DNA of 64,000 nt from Desulfobacter hydrogenophilus. GTDB lineage: Bacteria; Desulfobacterota; Desulfobacteria; Desulfobacterales; Desulfobacteraceae. Below, piece by piece: positions 26,804 to 35,485 of the stretch (position 1 is the stretch's first letter; each line of letters opens with the position of its first letter). Below the pieces are notes generated by a model. The model did no database searches and was not told where the DNA came from. It saw nothing but the letters and a program-made list of their open reading frames with translations. The DNA is taken from the NCBI RefSeq assembly GCF_004319545.1, contig NZ_CP036313.1, positions 248,001-312,000 on the forward strand. Direction: 5' to 3'. The position numbers and the translations under genes are program-made.

Positions 26804-27946
26804 ATGACCAAAGACAACGTCTCTTTTGCACAGCAAATCAAACCCATTCGGGATGAAATTGATACCATTGATGCCCGGATTATTTCCTTATTAAGCCAAC
26901 GCCGGGAACAGGTGGAAAAAATTGTGGCGGTAAAAAAAGTGCACAAGGTGCCCATTTACCATCCGGCCCGGGAAGAAGACGTGATATCCCGCCTGCGGGG
27001 AAAAGCCTCGGACATGGATGTAGACCCGGATCTGGTGGAAAATCTTTATAGAACAATCATGCACCAGTCCAGAAAAAGCCAGACCCGTGTATCCAAAACC
27101 AGTTTGATCCGGCCCCAGGCAAGGATACTTATTGTGGGCGGAGCCGGAGAGATGGGCCGTCTATTTGTCCGATTTTTCACTGAAACCGGATACCAGGTGG
27201 ATATCCTGGATAAAAATGACTGGGACAGGGCAGAAGGCTTGTGTGAAAACGCAGACCTTGTTGTTGTCTGTGTTCCCATCAACGTTACCGTTAAGGTCAT
27301 TGACGCCTTAGCCCCCCTGATGCGGCCGGATGCAGTGCTCACGGATCTGACGTCGGTCAAAAAGAGTCCCCTTGAAGCCATGTGCCGGGCACACAAGGGT
27401 CCAGTGCTGGGCCTGCATCCTCTTTTCGGCCCCACCACGGACAACCTGGACAAACAGATCATTGCGGCATGTTCCGGACAAGACGATGATGCCTGCCAGT
27501 GGGTCATTGACCAGCTGGTAGCCTGGGGTGCAGTGGTTGTTGAAACAAGTGCCCTGGAACATGACCAAGTCATGGAAATTGTCCAGGCCCTTCGGCATTT
27601 TGCAACGTTCAGTTTCGGCAGTTTTCTTTACCGCCAGGGCATCCCCATTAAACGCACCCTTGAATTCTCAAGCCCGATCTACCGTCTGGAACTGGGGATG
27701 GTGGGCAGGCTTTTTGCCCAGGATCCGGATCTATACGCTGAAATCATCTTTGCCACACCCGAGCGGCGCCAGCTTTTAAAAACATTTGTCCAATCCTTGA
27801 CCCAGTTTCTGGATATGCTTGAATCCGGTGATAAGGACGCATTCATCAAAGAATTTAAGCAGATTGCTGAATGGTTCGGACCTTTTGGCCACCAGGCCCT
27901 GCGTGAAAGTACCTATTTTATAAACAAACTGATTGAACGGTTCTAA
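26804..27946 (+). CDS. tyrA: Bifunctional chorismate mutase/prephenate dehydrogenase (T-protein)
   Basis: 380 residues. An AroQ-type chorismate mutase is at residues 10-90 (RDEIDTIDARIISLLSQR, KKVHKVPIYHPAREEDVI). A prephenate dehydrogenase follows from about 105: Rossmann motif ILIVGGAGEMGRLFVRFF, catalytic region GLHPLFGPTTDN (about 205) and LRHFATFSFGSFL (about 265). It converts chorismate to 4-hydroxyphenylpyruvate in tyrosine synthesis. Length and order fit the enterobacterial T-protein type. It stands alone, without aro genes beside it. Confidence 0.92.
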   Translation: MTKDNVSFAQQIKPIRDEIDTIDARIISLLSQRREQVEKIVAVKKVHKVPIYHPAREEDVISRLRGKASDMDVDPDLVENLYRTIMHQSRKSQTRVSKTSLIRPQARILIVGGAGEMGRLFVRFFTETGYQVDILDKNDWDRAEGLCENADLVVVCVPINVTVKVIDALAPLMRPDAVLTDLTSVKKSPLEAMCRAHKGPVLGLHPLFGPTTDNLDKQIIAACSGQDDDACQWVIDQLVAWGAVVVETSALEHDQVMEIVQALRHFATFSFGSFLYRQGIPIKRTLEFSSPIYRLELGMVGRLFAQDPDLYAEIIFATPERRQLLKTFVQSLTQFLDMLESGDKDAFIKEFKQIAEWFGPFGHQALRESTYFINKLIERF

Positions 27947-27976
27947 GAAACTCAATCAACAGGCTGTTGCAGAATG

Positions 27977-29341
27977 TTAATCAGCCTCATCCCCATACCT
28001 CTTAAGTTTTTTAAGCAATGTTTTCCGGGTAATGCCAAGTCTTCGGGCAGCTTCGCTCTTATTTCCCCCGGCTGCGGCCAGGGTGGATAAAATGGCACGC
28101 TCCTCCACCTTGGACAGGGAGATATTTTCAAGGTTCAAACCCGCCTCCCGGATCTGTTCAGGTTCATCATCCAGGATAAAGGAGAGATCAGACCGGCGAA
28201 GGTAATCGGTGCGGGCCATGACCACGCCGCGCTCCACGGCATTCATCAATTCACGGACGTTACCCGGCCACTCATACCGGATCAGGGTATCCATGGCATT
28301 GGGAGAAAAGCCCTTGATATCCCTGCGGTTTTTTCTGGCAAACTCATCCAGAAAATGCATGGCAAGTTCCGGGATATCCTCGGGACGCCGACGCAACGGC
28401 GGAATACCAATATGTACCACATTGAGCCGATAGTAAAGGTCTTCCCTAAAGGCTTTTTCGGTGGACATGGCTTTCAAATCCCTGTTTGTGGCGGCAATCA
28501 CCCTGACATCCACGGCAAGGGTCTTTTCCGAACCCACGGGTGCAATCTCTTTTTCCTGGATGACCCGCAGCAGCTTTGCCTGCATGGATATGCTCATCTC
28601 CCCGATTTCATCCAGCAGGATACTACCCTTGTCCGCTAAAAGAAACTTGCCCTTACGGTTTTTATCCGCCCCGGTGAATGCACCCCGCTCATGGCCAAAC
28701 AATTCAGATTCCAGAAGGGTTTCGGTGATGGCGGCACAGTTGATCCGGATATATGGGTGCTGCCGTCTGATGCTGTTGTTATGAAGGGCAGCAGCCACAA
28801 GCTCCTTCCCTGTGCCGGATTCGCCTGTAACAAGCACATTGGCATCGGTGGGAGCCACCATATGTATGGTATCCAGCAGTGCCTCCATGGCAGAGCTTTT
28901 GCCCAGGATATCGTGGTGAAAGGTGCTGGTTTCCAATTGTTTTTTCAGGTCCTGATTTTCGTTCTTCAGATGAAGACGTTCGAACACCCGGTCCACGGTG
29001 AGTTTAAGCTTGTCAAAGTCAAGGGGTTTGGTCAGGTAATCATAGGCCCCGATTTTCAGGGCCTGAACGGCCGTGTCCACCGAAGAATAAGCGGTCATGA
29101 TGATTACGGGAAGGGCCGGATTAAAGTCATGAATTTTAGCCAGAGCTTCCATGCCGGACATTTTCACCATTTTCATATCCATAAGCACCAGCCCAAAGGG
29201 GTTGTTTGTCACCGCATCCACACCCTCATCTCCGTCCAGGGTTACCTGCACGGTATATCCCCACCCTTTCATCAGGGTTTTAAGCATGGTGGCATGGGCA
29301 GTATCATCATCCACCACCAGCACTATCTTCTCACTCATCAA
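27977..29341 (-). CDS. Sigma-54-dependent response regulator (ZraR/AtoC type)
   Basis: 454 residues. Receiver domain at 5-120 with phospho-acceptor Asp in LVLMDMKMVKMSG (about residue 54). AAA+ domain at 145-375 with Walker A TGESGTGKELV, the sigma-54 loop HERGAFTGADKN and Walker B GSILLDEIGEM. A Fis-type helix-turn-helix is at the C-terminus (GGNKSEAARRLGITRKTLLKKL). It would activate RNA polymerase with sigma-54 after phosphorylation by the kinase whose gene lies nine bases upstream. A consensus -24/-12 promoter for the divergent ZraP-like gene is the likely target. Confidence 0.93.
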   Translation of the reverse strand: MMSEKIVLVVDDDTAHATMLKTLMKGWGYTVQVTLDGDEGVDAVTNNPFGLVLMDMKMVKMSGMEALAKIHDFNPALPVIIMTAYSSVDTAVQALKIGAYDYLTKPLDFDKLKLTVDRVFERLHLKNENQDLKKQLETSTFHHDILGKSSAMEALLDTIHMVAPTDANVLVTGESGTGKELVAAALHNNSIRRQHPYIRINCAAITETLLESELFGHERGAFTGADKNRKGKFLLADKGSILLDEIGEMSISMQAKLLRVIQEKEIAPVGSEKTLAVDVRVIAATNRDLKAMSTEKAFREDLYYRLNVVHIGIPPLRRRPEDIPELAMHFLDEFARKNRRDIKGFSPNAMDTLIRYEWPGNVRELMNAVERGVVMARTDYLRRSDLSFILDDEPEQIREAGLNLENISLSKVEERAILSTLAAAGGNKSEAARRLGITRKTLLKKLKRYGDEAD

Positions 29342-29350
29342 AAAAAGTCC

Positions 29351-31141
29351 TTACATCTTCTCTATTGTTTCATCATCAGGCAGGGTAATATAAAACACAG
29401 TGCCTTTTGAGGGGCGGCTTTCCACCCGGATTTCACCTTTGAGATTTTCAATAATCCTATGGACAATGGATAATCCAAGACCTGTCCCCTTGGCCCGGGT
29501 GGTAAAATAGGGGTCAAATATTTTTTCAGAATCTTTTGCCGGGATGCCGCAACCGTTATCCACCACCCGGATTTCAAGGCCATCAGTCACATCTGTTACG
29601 CCAATTTCAAGAATCCCTTTGCTGTCCATGGCATTTAATGCATTCATATAAAGATTGAGCAGCACCTGGCAGATCCGTTCCGGGTCCGTATGAATGGTTT
29701 CTCTTCTGGTACGGATATCCGTTTGAACACGGATCTTTTTTTTCCCAAGATCATGGGAAACCAGTTTAAGGGAGTGTCGGATAAGGGGTTCGATCCGGGT
29801 CTGCTTGATCTGTACGGCCATGGGCTTGGCAAATTCCAGCAACTGGGTGATGGAACGGTCCATACGTTCCACTTCCTGGACCATGATTTTTGCAATCTCC
29901 ACATCCTCGGGTTCATTTTCATACTGCCGGGCAAAATAGGTGGCAAAGCCCTTGATGGAACTTAACGGATTTCTGATTTCATGGGCCACGCCTGCGGCAA
30001 GTTTTCCGATGGCAGCTAAACGCCGGTTGGTTTCCACCTGTTTTTTCAAATCCCGGATCTGGGTCAGGTCCCTGAATAAAAGGACAAATCCCTGGATCTG
30101 ATCTTCGTCTGCCGGGATAGCCGAAACGGTCATATCCAGCCGAAGATCGCCTTTCTCTTTTTGGTTCAAGGCCACTTCCCCGGACGCGACGCCTCCTGAC
30201 CTCGAAATTTCAGCAGCCATGGCAGCCATCTGGGGAAACGCTTTTTCAGGAATTTCACCCAGAATCTTTTCAGCAGACCGATTGGCTGAAGTCACGTTAA
30301 ACTCCGGATCCAAAGTGATCAAGCCCGAGGGCATATTCTGGACCACATTGTCGGAAAACGCCATAACCTGTTCCAGGGATAACTGGGCCGCCCTGTAAGC
30401 CTGGAGGGCAAACAGGGCAATAATGCCTGAACAGCAAAAAATAAAAAACAAAAGCCCTTTGATAACAATGTTCTTAAATCCCTGGGCCTGGGCCGCCTGC
30501 ACCCCGGTCATGGACATTCCGGCAAAAATATAATGATCGATCTGCCCAAATGTGCCCAAAGCCGGCCTGACCGATCTTTCAGCACCAGACAGTCCGGGCG
30601 ACATCTTTCCATGGTCGTAGCCGGGATCAGGGCCGTGAACAGGCCCCAGACCTCGACCTCTGACTCTATGATTAAACGGAACAAAGCGCTTGGCCACTTC
30701 CAGGACCGGCCCATCCAGTGTGTTCAGGGAGCGGCTGGAGATCAGGTGGGTATCCCTGGGCAACGGGCCAAGGTCTGCCCATCTGTCATAAAGGGTACCC
30801 ACCATGGCGGCATCGGAATGGGCGATGATTTTCCCCATGGCGTCGGTGATCATGATATAGGCAACATCAGGCTGTCCTGCGGTCTCCTCCAACATGGACT
30901 GAATCCTTTCGGTGCCCCAATGCATAGATCCCATACCAATCCGGGTGCCGGCTTCAAAAGTGCGGATTAAAGAGGTGCCGGTGATTAAAAATCGTTCCCG
31001 GATAAACTCATCCTGTTTTTTAACCCGGTCCAGGGTCATCAGGATAAATACCGGCAACAGCACGACCAGGACCCCCACCATAACCAGAGGCGGCACCAGC
31101 CCCGGCATTTTGGGGGTAATTTTTAATTTAAATTTATCCAT
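29351..31141 (-). CDS. Sensor histidine kinase (ZraS/AtoS type)
   Basis: About 596 residues from the ATG at 31141, which follows AGGACGATA; a TTG at 31162 would add seven residues. Layout: membrane helix (about 15-38), periplasmic sensor region (about 40-235), second membrane helix (about 240-262), PAS domain (about 275-380), dimerisation domain with phospho-acceptor His in AAGVAHEIRNPLSSIKG, and HATPase with N and G boxes (LLNLYMNALNAM, VDNGCGIP, GTGLGLSIV). It pairs with the downstream sigma-54 regulator. By context with ZraP the signal may be metal or envelope stress (inference). Confidence 0.9.
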   Translation of the reverse strand: MDKFKLKITPKMPGLVPPLVMVGVLVVLLPVFILMTLDRVKKQDEFIRERFLITGTSLIRTFEAGTRIGMGSMHWGTERIQSMLEETAGQPDVAYIMITDAMGKIIAHSDAAMVGTLYDRWADLGPLPRDTHLISSRSLNTLDGPVLEVAKRFVPFNHRVRGRGLGPVHGPDPGYDHGKMSPGLSGAERSVRPALGTFGQIDHYIFAGMSMTGVQAAQAQGFKNIVIKGLLFFIFCCSGIIALFALQAYRAAQLSLEQVMAFSDNVVQNMPSGLITLDPEFNVTSANRSAEKILGEIPEKAFPQMAAMAAEISRSGGVASGEVALNQKEKGDLRLDMTVSAIPADEDQIQGFVLLFRDLTQIRDLKKQVETNRRLAAIGKLAAGVAHEIRNPLSSIKGFATYFARQYENEPEDVEIAKIMVQEVERMDRSITQLLEFAKPMAVQIKQTRIEPLIRHSLKLVSHDLGKKKIRVQTDIRTRRETIHTDPERICQVLLNLYMNALNAMDSKGILEIGVTDVTDGLEIRVVDNGCGIPAKDSEKIFDPYFTTRAKGTGLGLSIVHRIIENLKGEIRVESRPSKGTVFYITLPDDETIEKM

Positions 31142-31270
31142 TATCGTCCTGGATTCATGCAATCTGTCCTATCCACATTGTTAGACCGATCCTTAGGACC
31201 GCATTGAACAACGAACTAACTTAACTTCTCTGACCTTTTTTATAAAAAATCTGTGTAACCTACACAGACT

Positions 31271-31330
31271 TTCTATTTTCGTTGTGGGCTGAACCCCGGT
31301 GGAAAACCAGGTCAGCCCGTGGCTGTTTAT
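31271..31330 (+). repeat. Dispersed 70-bp repeat, copy G
   Basis: Reads TTCTATTTTCGTTGTGGGCT, GAACCCCGGTGGAAAACCAG, GTCAGCCCGTGGCTGTTTA. It lies upstream of the kinase gene, in the 570-bp gap between the divergent kinase and ZraP-like genes. No gene ends at its GGCTGTTT side. Confidence 0.72.
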
Positions 31331-31634
31331 ATTCTGTTTTTGCAAAATAAATACCATTATTGTTTCAATTTGATGGCCTCTTTTCAAAACTGTTTTCACC
31401 AGGGTCTTACGCCCTATGGCCCGGAAAAAAATAAATGCTACAAATTTTGCGCCGAATGTTTATTTTTATATAAGATGCGGCACAGATGTATAGATCGTAT
31501 ATTTTTTACCCGGTTGTATACCCCCACCCGAGTAAAAAGTACACACTATATCTAATTTTTTAAACAATACCCTGATATGATATTTAGATGCGAAAGACTT
31601 GATATAAGATGGTCTCAATAAATTTCAAGATAAA

Positions 31635-31650
31635 TGGCACACCATTTGCT
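31635..31650 (+). promoter_or_regulatory. Sigma-54 (-24/-12) promoter
   Basis: TGGCACACCATTTGCT matches the sigma-54 consensus TGGCAC-N5-TTGCW exactly. The start of transcription would fall near 31661, about 75 bases before the ZraP-like ATG. The divergent operon encodes a sigma-54 activator, which makes self-contained control likely. The activator-binding site upstream was not identified. Confidence 0.85.
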
Positions 31651-31735
31651 TTATAGTTCAGCAACGATGGTCAACCATTTAAGATCATAAAAACACAAGT
31701 TACAGAACATAAATCAAGCACCACAAGGAGGCATT

Positions 31736-32230
31736 ATGAAAAAAACATTAGCCGTATTAACCATCCTGATCATCACATGCACCTTTTCCGCCAGTGCATT
31801 TGCAACCCCCCCAAAGCAGGGCAAGGGAAAGGGCTTAAGACAAAACCAACGAGCGTGCATGAACCTGACCGATGAACAGCAAAAACAGCTTAGTGATCTG
31901 CATCAAAAATTTGTTGATGACACCTATGAAACGCGTACAGGAATAATGAATCTGGACCAGCAAATCCGCATGTACATGGAAACATCTGATCCTAATCCGG
32001 GAAAACTGAAAGCCATGGTCATAAAAAAAGCGGATTTAGCAAAAGATCTGGCTGTTAAACGTTTGGACTTTGCCCTGGATGCCAGAAAAATATCCCCAGA
32101 ATTAAAATACATGGGAATGGGCAAAGAATTTGGCCGCCATGGCAAGGGATACGGCCACGGTTATCATGGCGTTGGTAAAGGCGCCGGAGTTGACGATCCC
32201 AAAGAAGAGACCCCTTCAGAAAATAATTAA
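31736..32230 (+). CDS. ZraP/Spy-like periplasmic stress protein
   Basis: 164 residues with a signal peptide (KKTLAVLTILIITCTFSASAFA, cut near residue 22-23). The mature part is helical with LTDEQQKQLSDLHQKF and a paired LDQQIRMYMET helix, the heavy-metal-resistance/CpxP/Spy fold. The C-terminus is Gly- and His-rich (RHGKGYGHGYHGVGKG), suited to zinc or other metal binding. ZraP is a zinc-responsive chaperone in enterobacteria, controlled by ZraSR and sigma-54; the same three parts are present here. An AAGGAGG site lies upstream of the ATG. Confidence 0.82.
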   Translation: MKKTLAVLTILIITCTFSASAFATPPKQGKGKGLRQNQRACMNLTDEQQKQLSDLHQKFVDDTYETRTGIMNLDQQIRMYMETSDPNPGKLKAMVIKKADLAKDLAVKRLDFALDARKISPELKYMGMGKEFGRHGKGYGHGYHGVGKGAGVDDPKEETPSENN

Positions 32231-32280
32231 TATATACCCACCACTCAATTATCTATCTCTCCATCCACTCCCTTCTCTCC

Positions 32281-32320
32281 TGTCCCCCCGGGTTGCCACA
32301 CCCGGGGGGACCCCTTTTTC
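32281..32320. terminator. Intrinsic terminator
   Basis: A perfect GC-rich hairpin, GTCCCCCCGGGT / ACCCGGGGGGAC with loop TGCCAC, followed by CCCTTTTT. It would end transcription of the ZraP-like gene. The convergent FAH gene stops about 20 bases further on. Confidence 0.85.
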
Positions 32321-32339
32321 CGAAGTTTTTTAGCGCTTT

Positions 32340-33146
32340 TTATCCTTCTTTTTCCACAGGATTTTCAAGCACGCCAATGCCTTCAATTTCAACCTCCATC
32401 CGATCTCCCGGCGCCAGAAATACGCGGGGTTTACGGGTAAATCCCACCCCTTCGGGCGTACCTGTCAGGATCAGGGTGCCGGGCAAAAGAGTAGAAGACT
32501 GGGACAGATAGGCAATCATATTGGCCACGCTGAACACCATGTCACTGGTGTGGCTGTCCTGCATGAGTTCACCGTTCAAGCGGCACTTAATGGCAAGGGT
32601 CTGGGGATCGGTAATTTCGTCTGTCGTGGTCATGACCGGCCCGCAGGGACAAAAGGTGTCATAACTTTTTCCCCGGGTCCACTGGAATCCACCGGCATGT
32701 TTCTGCCACCGCCGGGCAGAGACGTCATTGGTGCAGGTATAACCAAGCACATAATCCAAGGCCTCTTCCTCGGGCACATTTTTGGCAGCCTTTTTAATGA
32801 TCACCCCAAGCTCGGCTTCGTAATCCACCTCGGGCGGATCTGATGCACATTCCGGGATCACGATGGCATCCTTGTGCCCGGCAAGGGACCCTGGGTATTT
32901 CATGAACACAGCCGGATATTTTGGAATTTCCTGGCCAGTCTCTGCCGCATGACGCCGGTAATTAAGGCCGATGCAGATAATGGCCGAGGGCTCCACCGGG
33001 GGCAGAACTTTCACCACATCCACCCGTTCGCCGGTATCGCTGAAACTGTAATCCGCAGACTGTTCCACCAGGCTGGCCGTTTTTCCGTCCCAATCGCACC
33101 CCATGACTTTTTTACCCTGCTGGGTAGTAAAACGAATGATCTTCAT
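32340..33146 (-). CDS. Fumarylacetoacetate hydrolase family protein
   Basis: 268 residues. FAH fold with metal ligands in PPEVDYEAELGVII (Glu/Glu/Asp pattern, about residues 107-120), the segment YTCTNDVSARRWQ (about 135-147), TRGKSYDTFCPCGP and the C-terminal LILTGTPEGVGF. Family members hydrolyse or decarboxylate beta-keto acids and acylpyruvates. The specific substrate is not clear and no catabolic neighbours are present. A Shine-Dalgarno-like AAAGGAGCC precedes the ATG. Confidence 0.88.
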   Translation of the reverse strand: MKIIRFTTQQGKKVMGCDWDGKTASLVEQSADYSFSDTGERVDVVKVLPPVEPSAIICIGLNYRRHAAETGQEIPKYPAVFMKYPGSLAGHKDAIVIPECASDPPEVDYEAELGVIIKKAAKNVPEEEALDYVLGYTCTNDVSARRWQKHAGGFQWTRGKSYDTFCPCGPVMTTTDEITDPQTLAIKCRLNGELMQDSHTSDMVFSVANMIAYLSQSSTLLPGTLILTGTPEGVGFTRKPRVFLAPGDRMEVEIEGIGVLENPVEKEG

Positions 33147-33220
33147 TTAAGGCTCCTTTATTCTTTTTATTGTATGAGCTATATTCATAGCCGGAAATAA
33201 ACACATCCGGCAAGGAAAAA

Positions 33221-34123
33221 ATGAAATCTATTTTCACGGGCAGTATACACAATAAAAACAGCAGAAAACAGGCCGATCTTACCCTGGTGGTCCTGGCGTC
33301 CCAGTCTGTCAAAGCGGTCATTGATACGTGTCCTGACGGATCATACGACATCCTTGTCCCCGATGACGATGTTTTTAAAGCACAAGAGCAATTGAAACAA
33401 TACGCAAAGGAGAACAAGGGGTTCCAAAAACCGGCTCCCCATGCGTCGACCAGAATTTTTTTCTCCCCCGCAGCCCTGGCGCTGGCCTTTTTTATAGCAG
33501 CCATCCATTATATCATCACCACCCGGGGCCTTCACAAACAAGCGATCCTGGACTTTGGTTCGTCCTCGTACTATCTCAGCCAAGGGCAAAGTTTCAGGGC
33601 CGTGACCGCCTTATTTCTGCACAGCGATACGGATCATCTTCTGGGAAATATGGCCGGAATACTTGTACTTGCGGGCCCTTTACTTCGCGTGACCGGTTAC
33701 GGGCAGGGACTCTTGCTGCTTTTGGCCGCAGGCACGGCCGGCAATCTGATATCTGAAAGTTTTGGCCAGGATTTACGGCTCTCCATCGGGGCTTCCACAG
33801 CGGTCATGGCGGCGGCAGGACTTCTTGGGGCCCGGCGCATGACCATTGGCGCACAATCAGGTCATTCAGTATTTCCAAAATTCAAAGGGCTGGCCCCCTT
33901 TGCTGCGGCAGCCACACTTACAGCCATGTTCAGCCATGGTGAGAATACCGATGTATCGGCCCATCTATTCGGTTTTCTTGCCGGTACCGGAATCGGGCTG
34001 TGCTATTATCCGTTATCTGGGCCTTTATCAGGTCCGGTGATGGGCCGTATCAGTTTCGGCATTGTTCTGGGAATTTTATGCATGGCCTTTATCCAGGGTG
34101 TTTTTACTTTTCTGCCGGGATAA
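33221..34123 (+). CDS. Rhomboid family intramembrane serine protease
   Basis: 300 residues. A soluble N-terminal region of about 70 residues resembles a DUF2007-like domain (ILVPDDDVFKAQEQL). Six or seven membrane helices follow. Family motifs: HSDTDHLLGNMAG (the H-x4-H-x3-N helix 2 motif, about 138-150), catalytic Ser in IGASTAVMAAAG (about 189) and catalytic His in SAHLFGFLAG (about 247). It cleaves transmembrane substrates within the inner membrane. It converges on the S1C protease gene with a 20-base overlap of the 3' ends. Confidence 0.87.
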   Translation: MKSIFTGSIHNKNSRKQADLTLVVLASQSVKAVIDTCPDGSYDILVPDDDVFKAQEQLKQYAKENKGFQKPAPHASTRIFFSPAALALAFFIAAIHYIITTRGLHKQAILDFGSSSYYLSQGQSFRAVTALFLHSDTDHLLGNMAGILVLAGPLLRVTGYGQGLLLLLAAGTAGNLISESFGQDLRLSIGASTAVMAAAGLLGARRMTIGAQSGHSVFPKFKGLAPFAAAATLTAMFSHGENTDVSAHLFGFLAGTGIGLCYYPLSGPLSGPVMGRISFGIVLGILCMAFIQGVFTFLPG

Positions 34124-34898
34124 TGGACCGGTTAAGCTTTCGGACAAAACTGACAGGGACGGCATAGGTGATTCCTGTAGGCTCTTTTAGGACGTATTCT
34201 TTTTTCCCTTTGACAAAAACTTTATTGATCACCCCAACGACTTGTCCGGTGGAAATCCGATAGACCGGACTTCCGCTGTTCCCCGGAAAAGCAACGGCAT
34301 CAAGCTGGATAATATCCCAGGGGTGTTCAAGGTATTTGATCATCTCTCCTTTGATCAAACTGCCGTGGGGGCTGGGCAGCATGACCGGGGCAATGGCCGA
34401 AACAATACCGGTGTGGGTAGTGGCATTAAGACCGAGTACAAAGCCGATGGGAAATCCGGTAAATGCCACTTGGTGACCTTCTTTAAGGGTACCTTCCGCC
34501 GCCATGGGCAAGGGAGCCAATTTGCCTGCCATTTCCAGTATGGCCAGGTCGTGAAACGGGTCTTCAGCGACCAGAACGGCCTTGACCCCTTTCCCCGGCA
34601 GATTCTTGTGAAATATGCGCAGATGGAACATGCGTTTCTTTTCTTTAATGCCCTGGACCACATGGTGGTTGGTGACGATTCTGCTGCCGTCCCCGATGGC
34701 AAAACCGGTACCCCGGAACTGGATCATGGGGATATCCTTGAAAGAATAGGTGCCCACGGATACGGTGGAGGCTTTTATTTTTGACACCAGATCGGCCATG
34801 TAAGCATCCCGAGCCTGCGACAAAACGTGCTGCTGGGCAGATACAGGGGAAACGAAAAAAGCAAAAATGATCGTAATTACACTAAAATAAACTCTCAT
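34104..34898 (-). CDS. Periplasmic trypsin-like serine protease (S1C, no PDZ)
   Basis: 264 residues with a signal peptide (VYFSVITIIFAFFVSPVSA, cut after about 21). Catalytic triad: His in IVTNHHVVQG (about 77), Asp in DPFHDLAILEM (about 114), Ser in AFPGNSGSPVY (about 204). It lacks the PDZ domains of DegP/HtrA. It probably degrades or trims periplasmic proteins. The last 20 bases overlap the end of the rhomboid gene in the opposite direction. Confidence 0.87.
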   Translation of the reverse strand: MRVYFSVITIIFAFFVSPVSAQQHVLSQARDAYMADLVSKIKASTVSVGTYSFKDIPMIQFRGTGFAIGDGSRIVTNHHVVQGIKEKKRMFHLRIFHKNLPGKGVKAVLVAEDPFHDLAILEMAGKLAPLPMAAEGTLKEGHQVAFTGFPIGFVLGLNATTHTGIVSAIAPVMLPSPHGSLIKGEMIKYLEHPWDIIQLDAVAFPGNSGSPVYRISTGQVVGVINKVFVKGKKEYVLKEPTGITYAVPVSFVRKLNRSIIPAEK

Positions 34899-34948
34899 GG
34901 CATTTACTTACCGGTTAATGCCTCAATTGTCCATCGTTTCCGCGGCCC

Positions 34949-35485
34949 TTAGTCATGAAGCACGCCGGGTTGACTGAGAATAAATTCACTCATGTAATTG
35001 GCGACGGTGGTCACCTTGTGGCTGAACAGCGGCGCCTGATCACAATCGGTGGTAAAATCACCGACAATACAGCAGGTGCCGATTCTGCGCGAGCCTATGC
35101 CGGCCAGATCGAATCCGGCAATGCCGTTGGCTGAAACCACCTGTTTTTTGTCAGCCAAGGTTTCAATGAGCATTTTTTTATCCACTTGGCGATCAAAGCC
35201 CTCAACGATCAAGTCGCAATCAAAGAACAGGTCAGCACAATTTTGCCTGTCAATACGCTGGACCTGCCCCTCAAGGTTCACCTCGGGGTTAATGCGGCTT
35301 AAATTGATATTAAGTGCATCAACCTTGAACAGGCCGATCTGGTCGACAAAATAAAACTGACGGTTGAGGTTACCGGACTCTACCCGATCAAAATCGACCA
35401 GTTTAAGTTGCATCACGCCACTTCGCACCAGGTTAAGGGCCACGTTGGAGCCAATACCGCCAACCCCGGCAATACCGATTTTCAT
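34949..35485 (-). CDS. thiF: Sulfur carrier protein ThiS adenylyltransferase
   Basis: 178 residues from the ATG at 35485, which overlaps the thiH stop (TGATG); a TTG nine bases upstream is less likely. E1-like Rossmann start KIGIAGVGGIGSNVALNLV and the ATP/Arg segment LVDFDRVESGNLNRQFYF are clear. It is the short ThiF form without the extended C-terminus. It would adenylate the ThiS C-terminal Gly to start sulfur transfer for the thiazole ring. Last gene of the thiS-thiG-thiH-thiF operon. Confidence 0.87.
   Translation of the reverse strand: MKIGIAGVGGIGSNVALNLVRSGVMQLKLVDFDRVESGNLNRQFYFVDQIGLFKVDALNINLSRINPEVNLEGQVQRIDRQNCADLFFDCDLIVEGFDRQVDKKMLIETLADKKQVVSANGIAGFDLAGIGSRRIGTCCIVGDFTTDCDQAPLFSHKVTTVANYMSEFILSQPGVLHD

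Noticed and set aside
31319..31555. 78-residue open frame between the kinase and ZraP-like genes
   Set aside because: It begins in a dispersed repeat, has no ribosome-binding site, and its sequence resembles no family I know.
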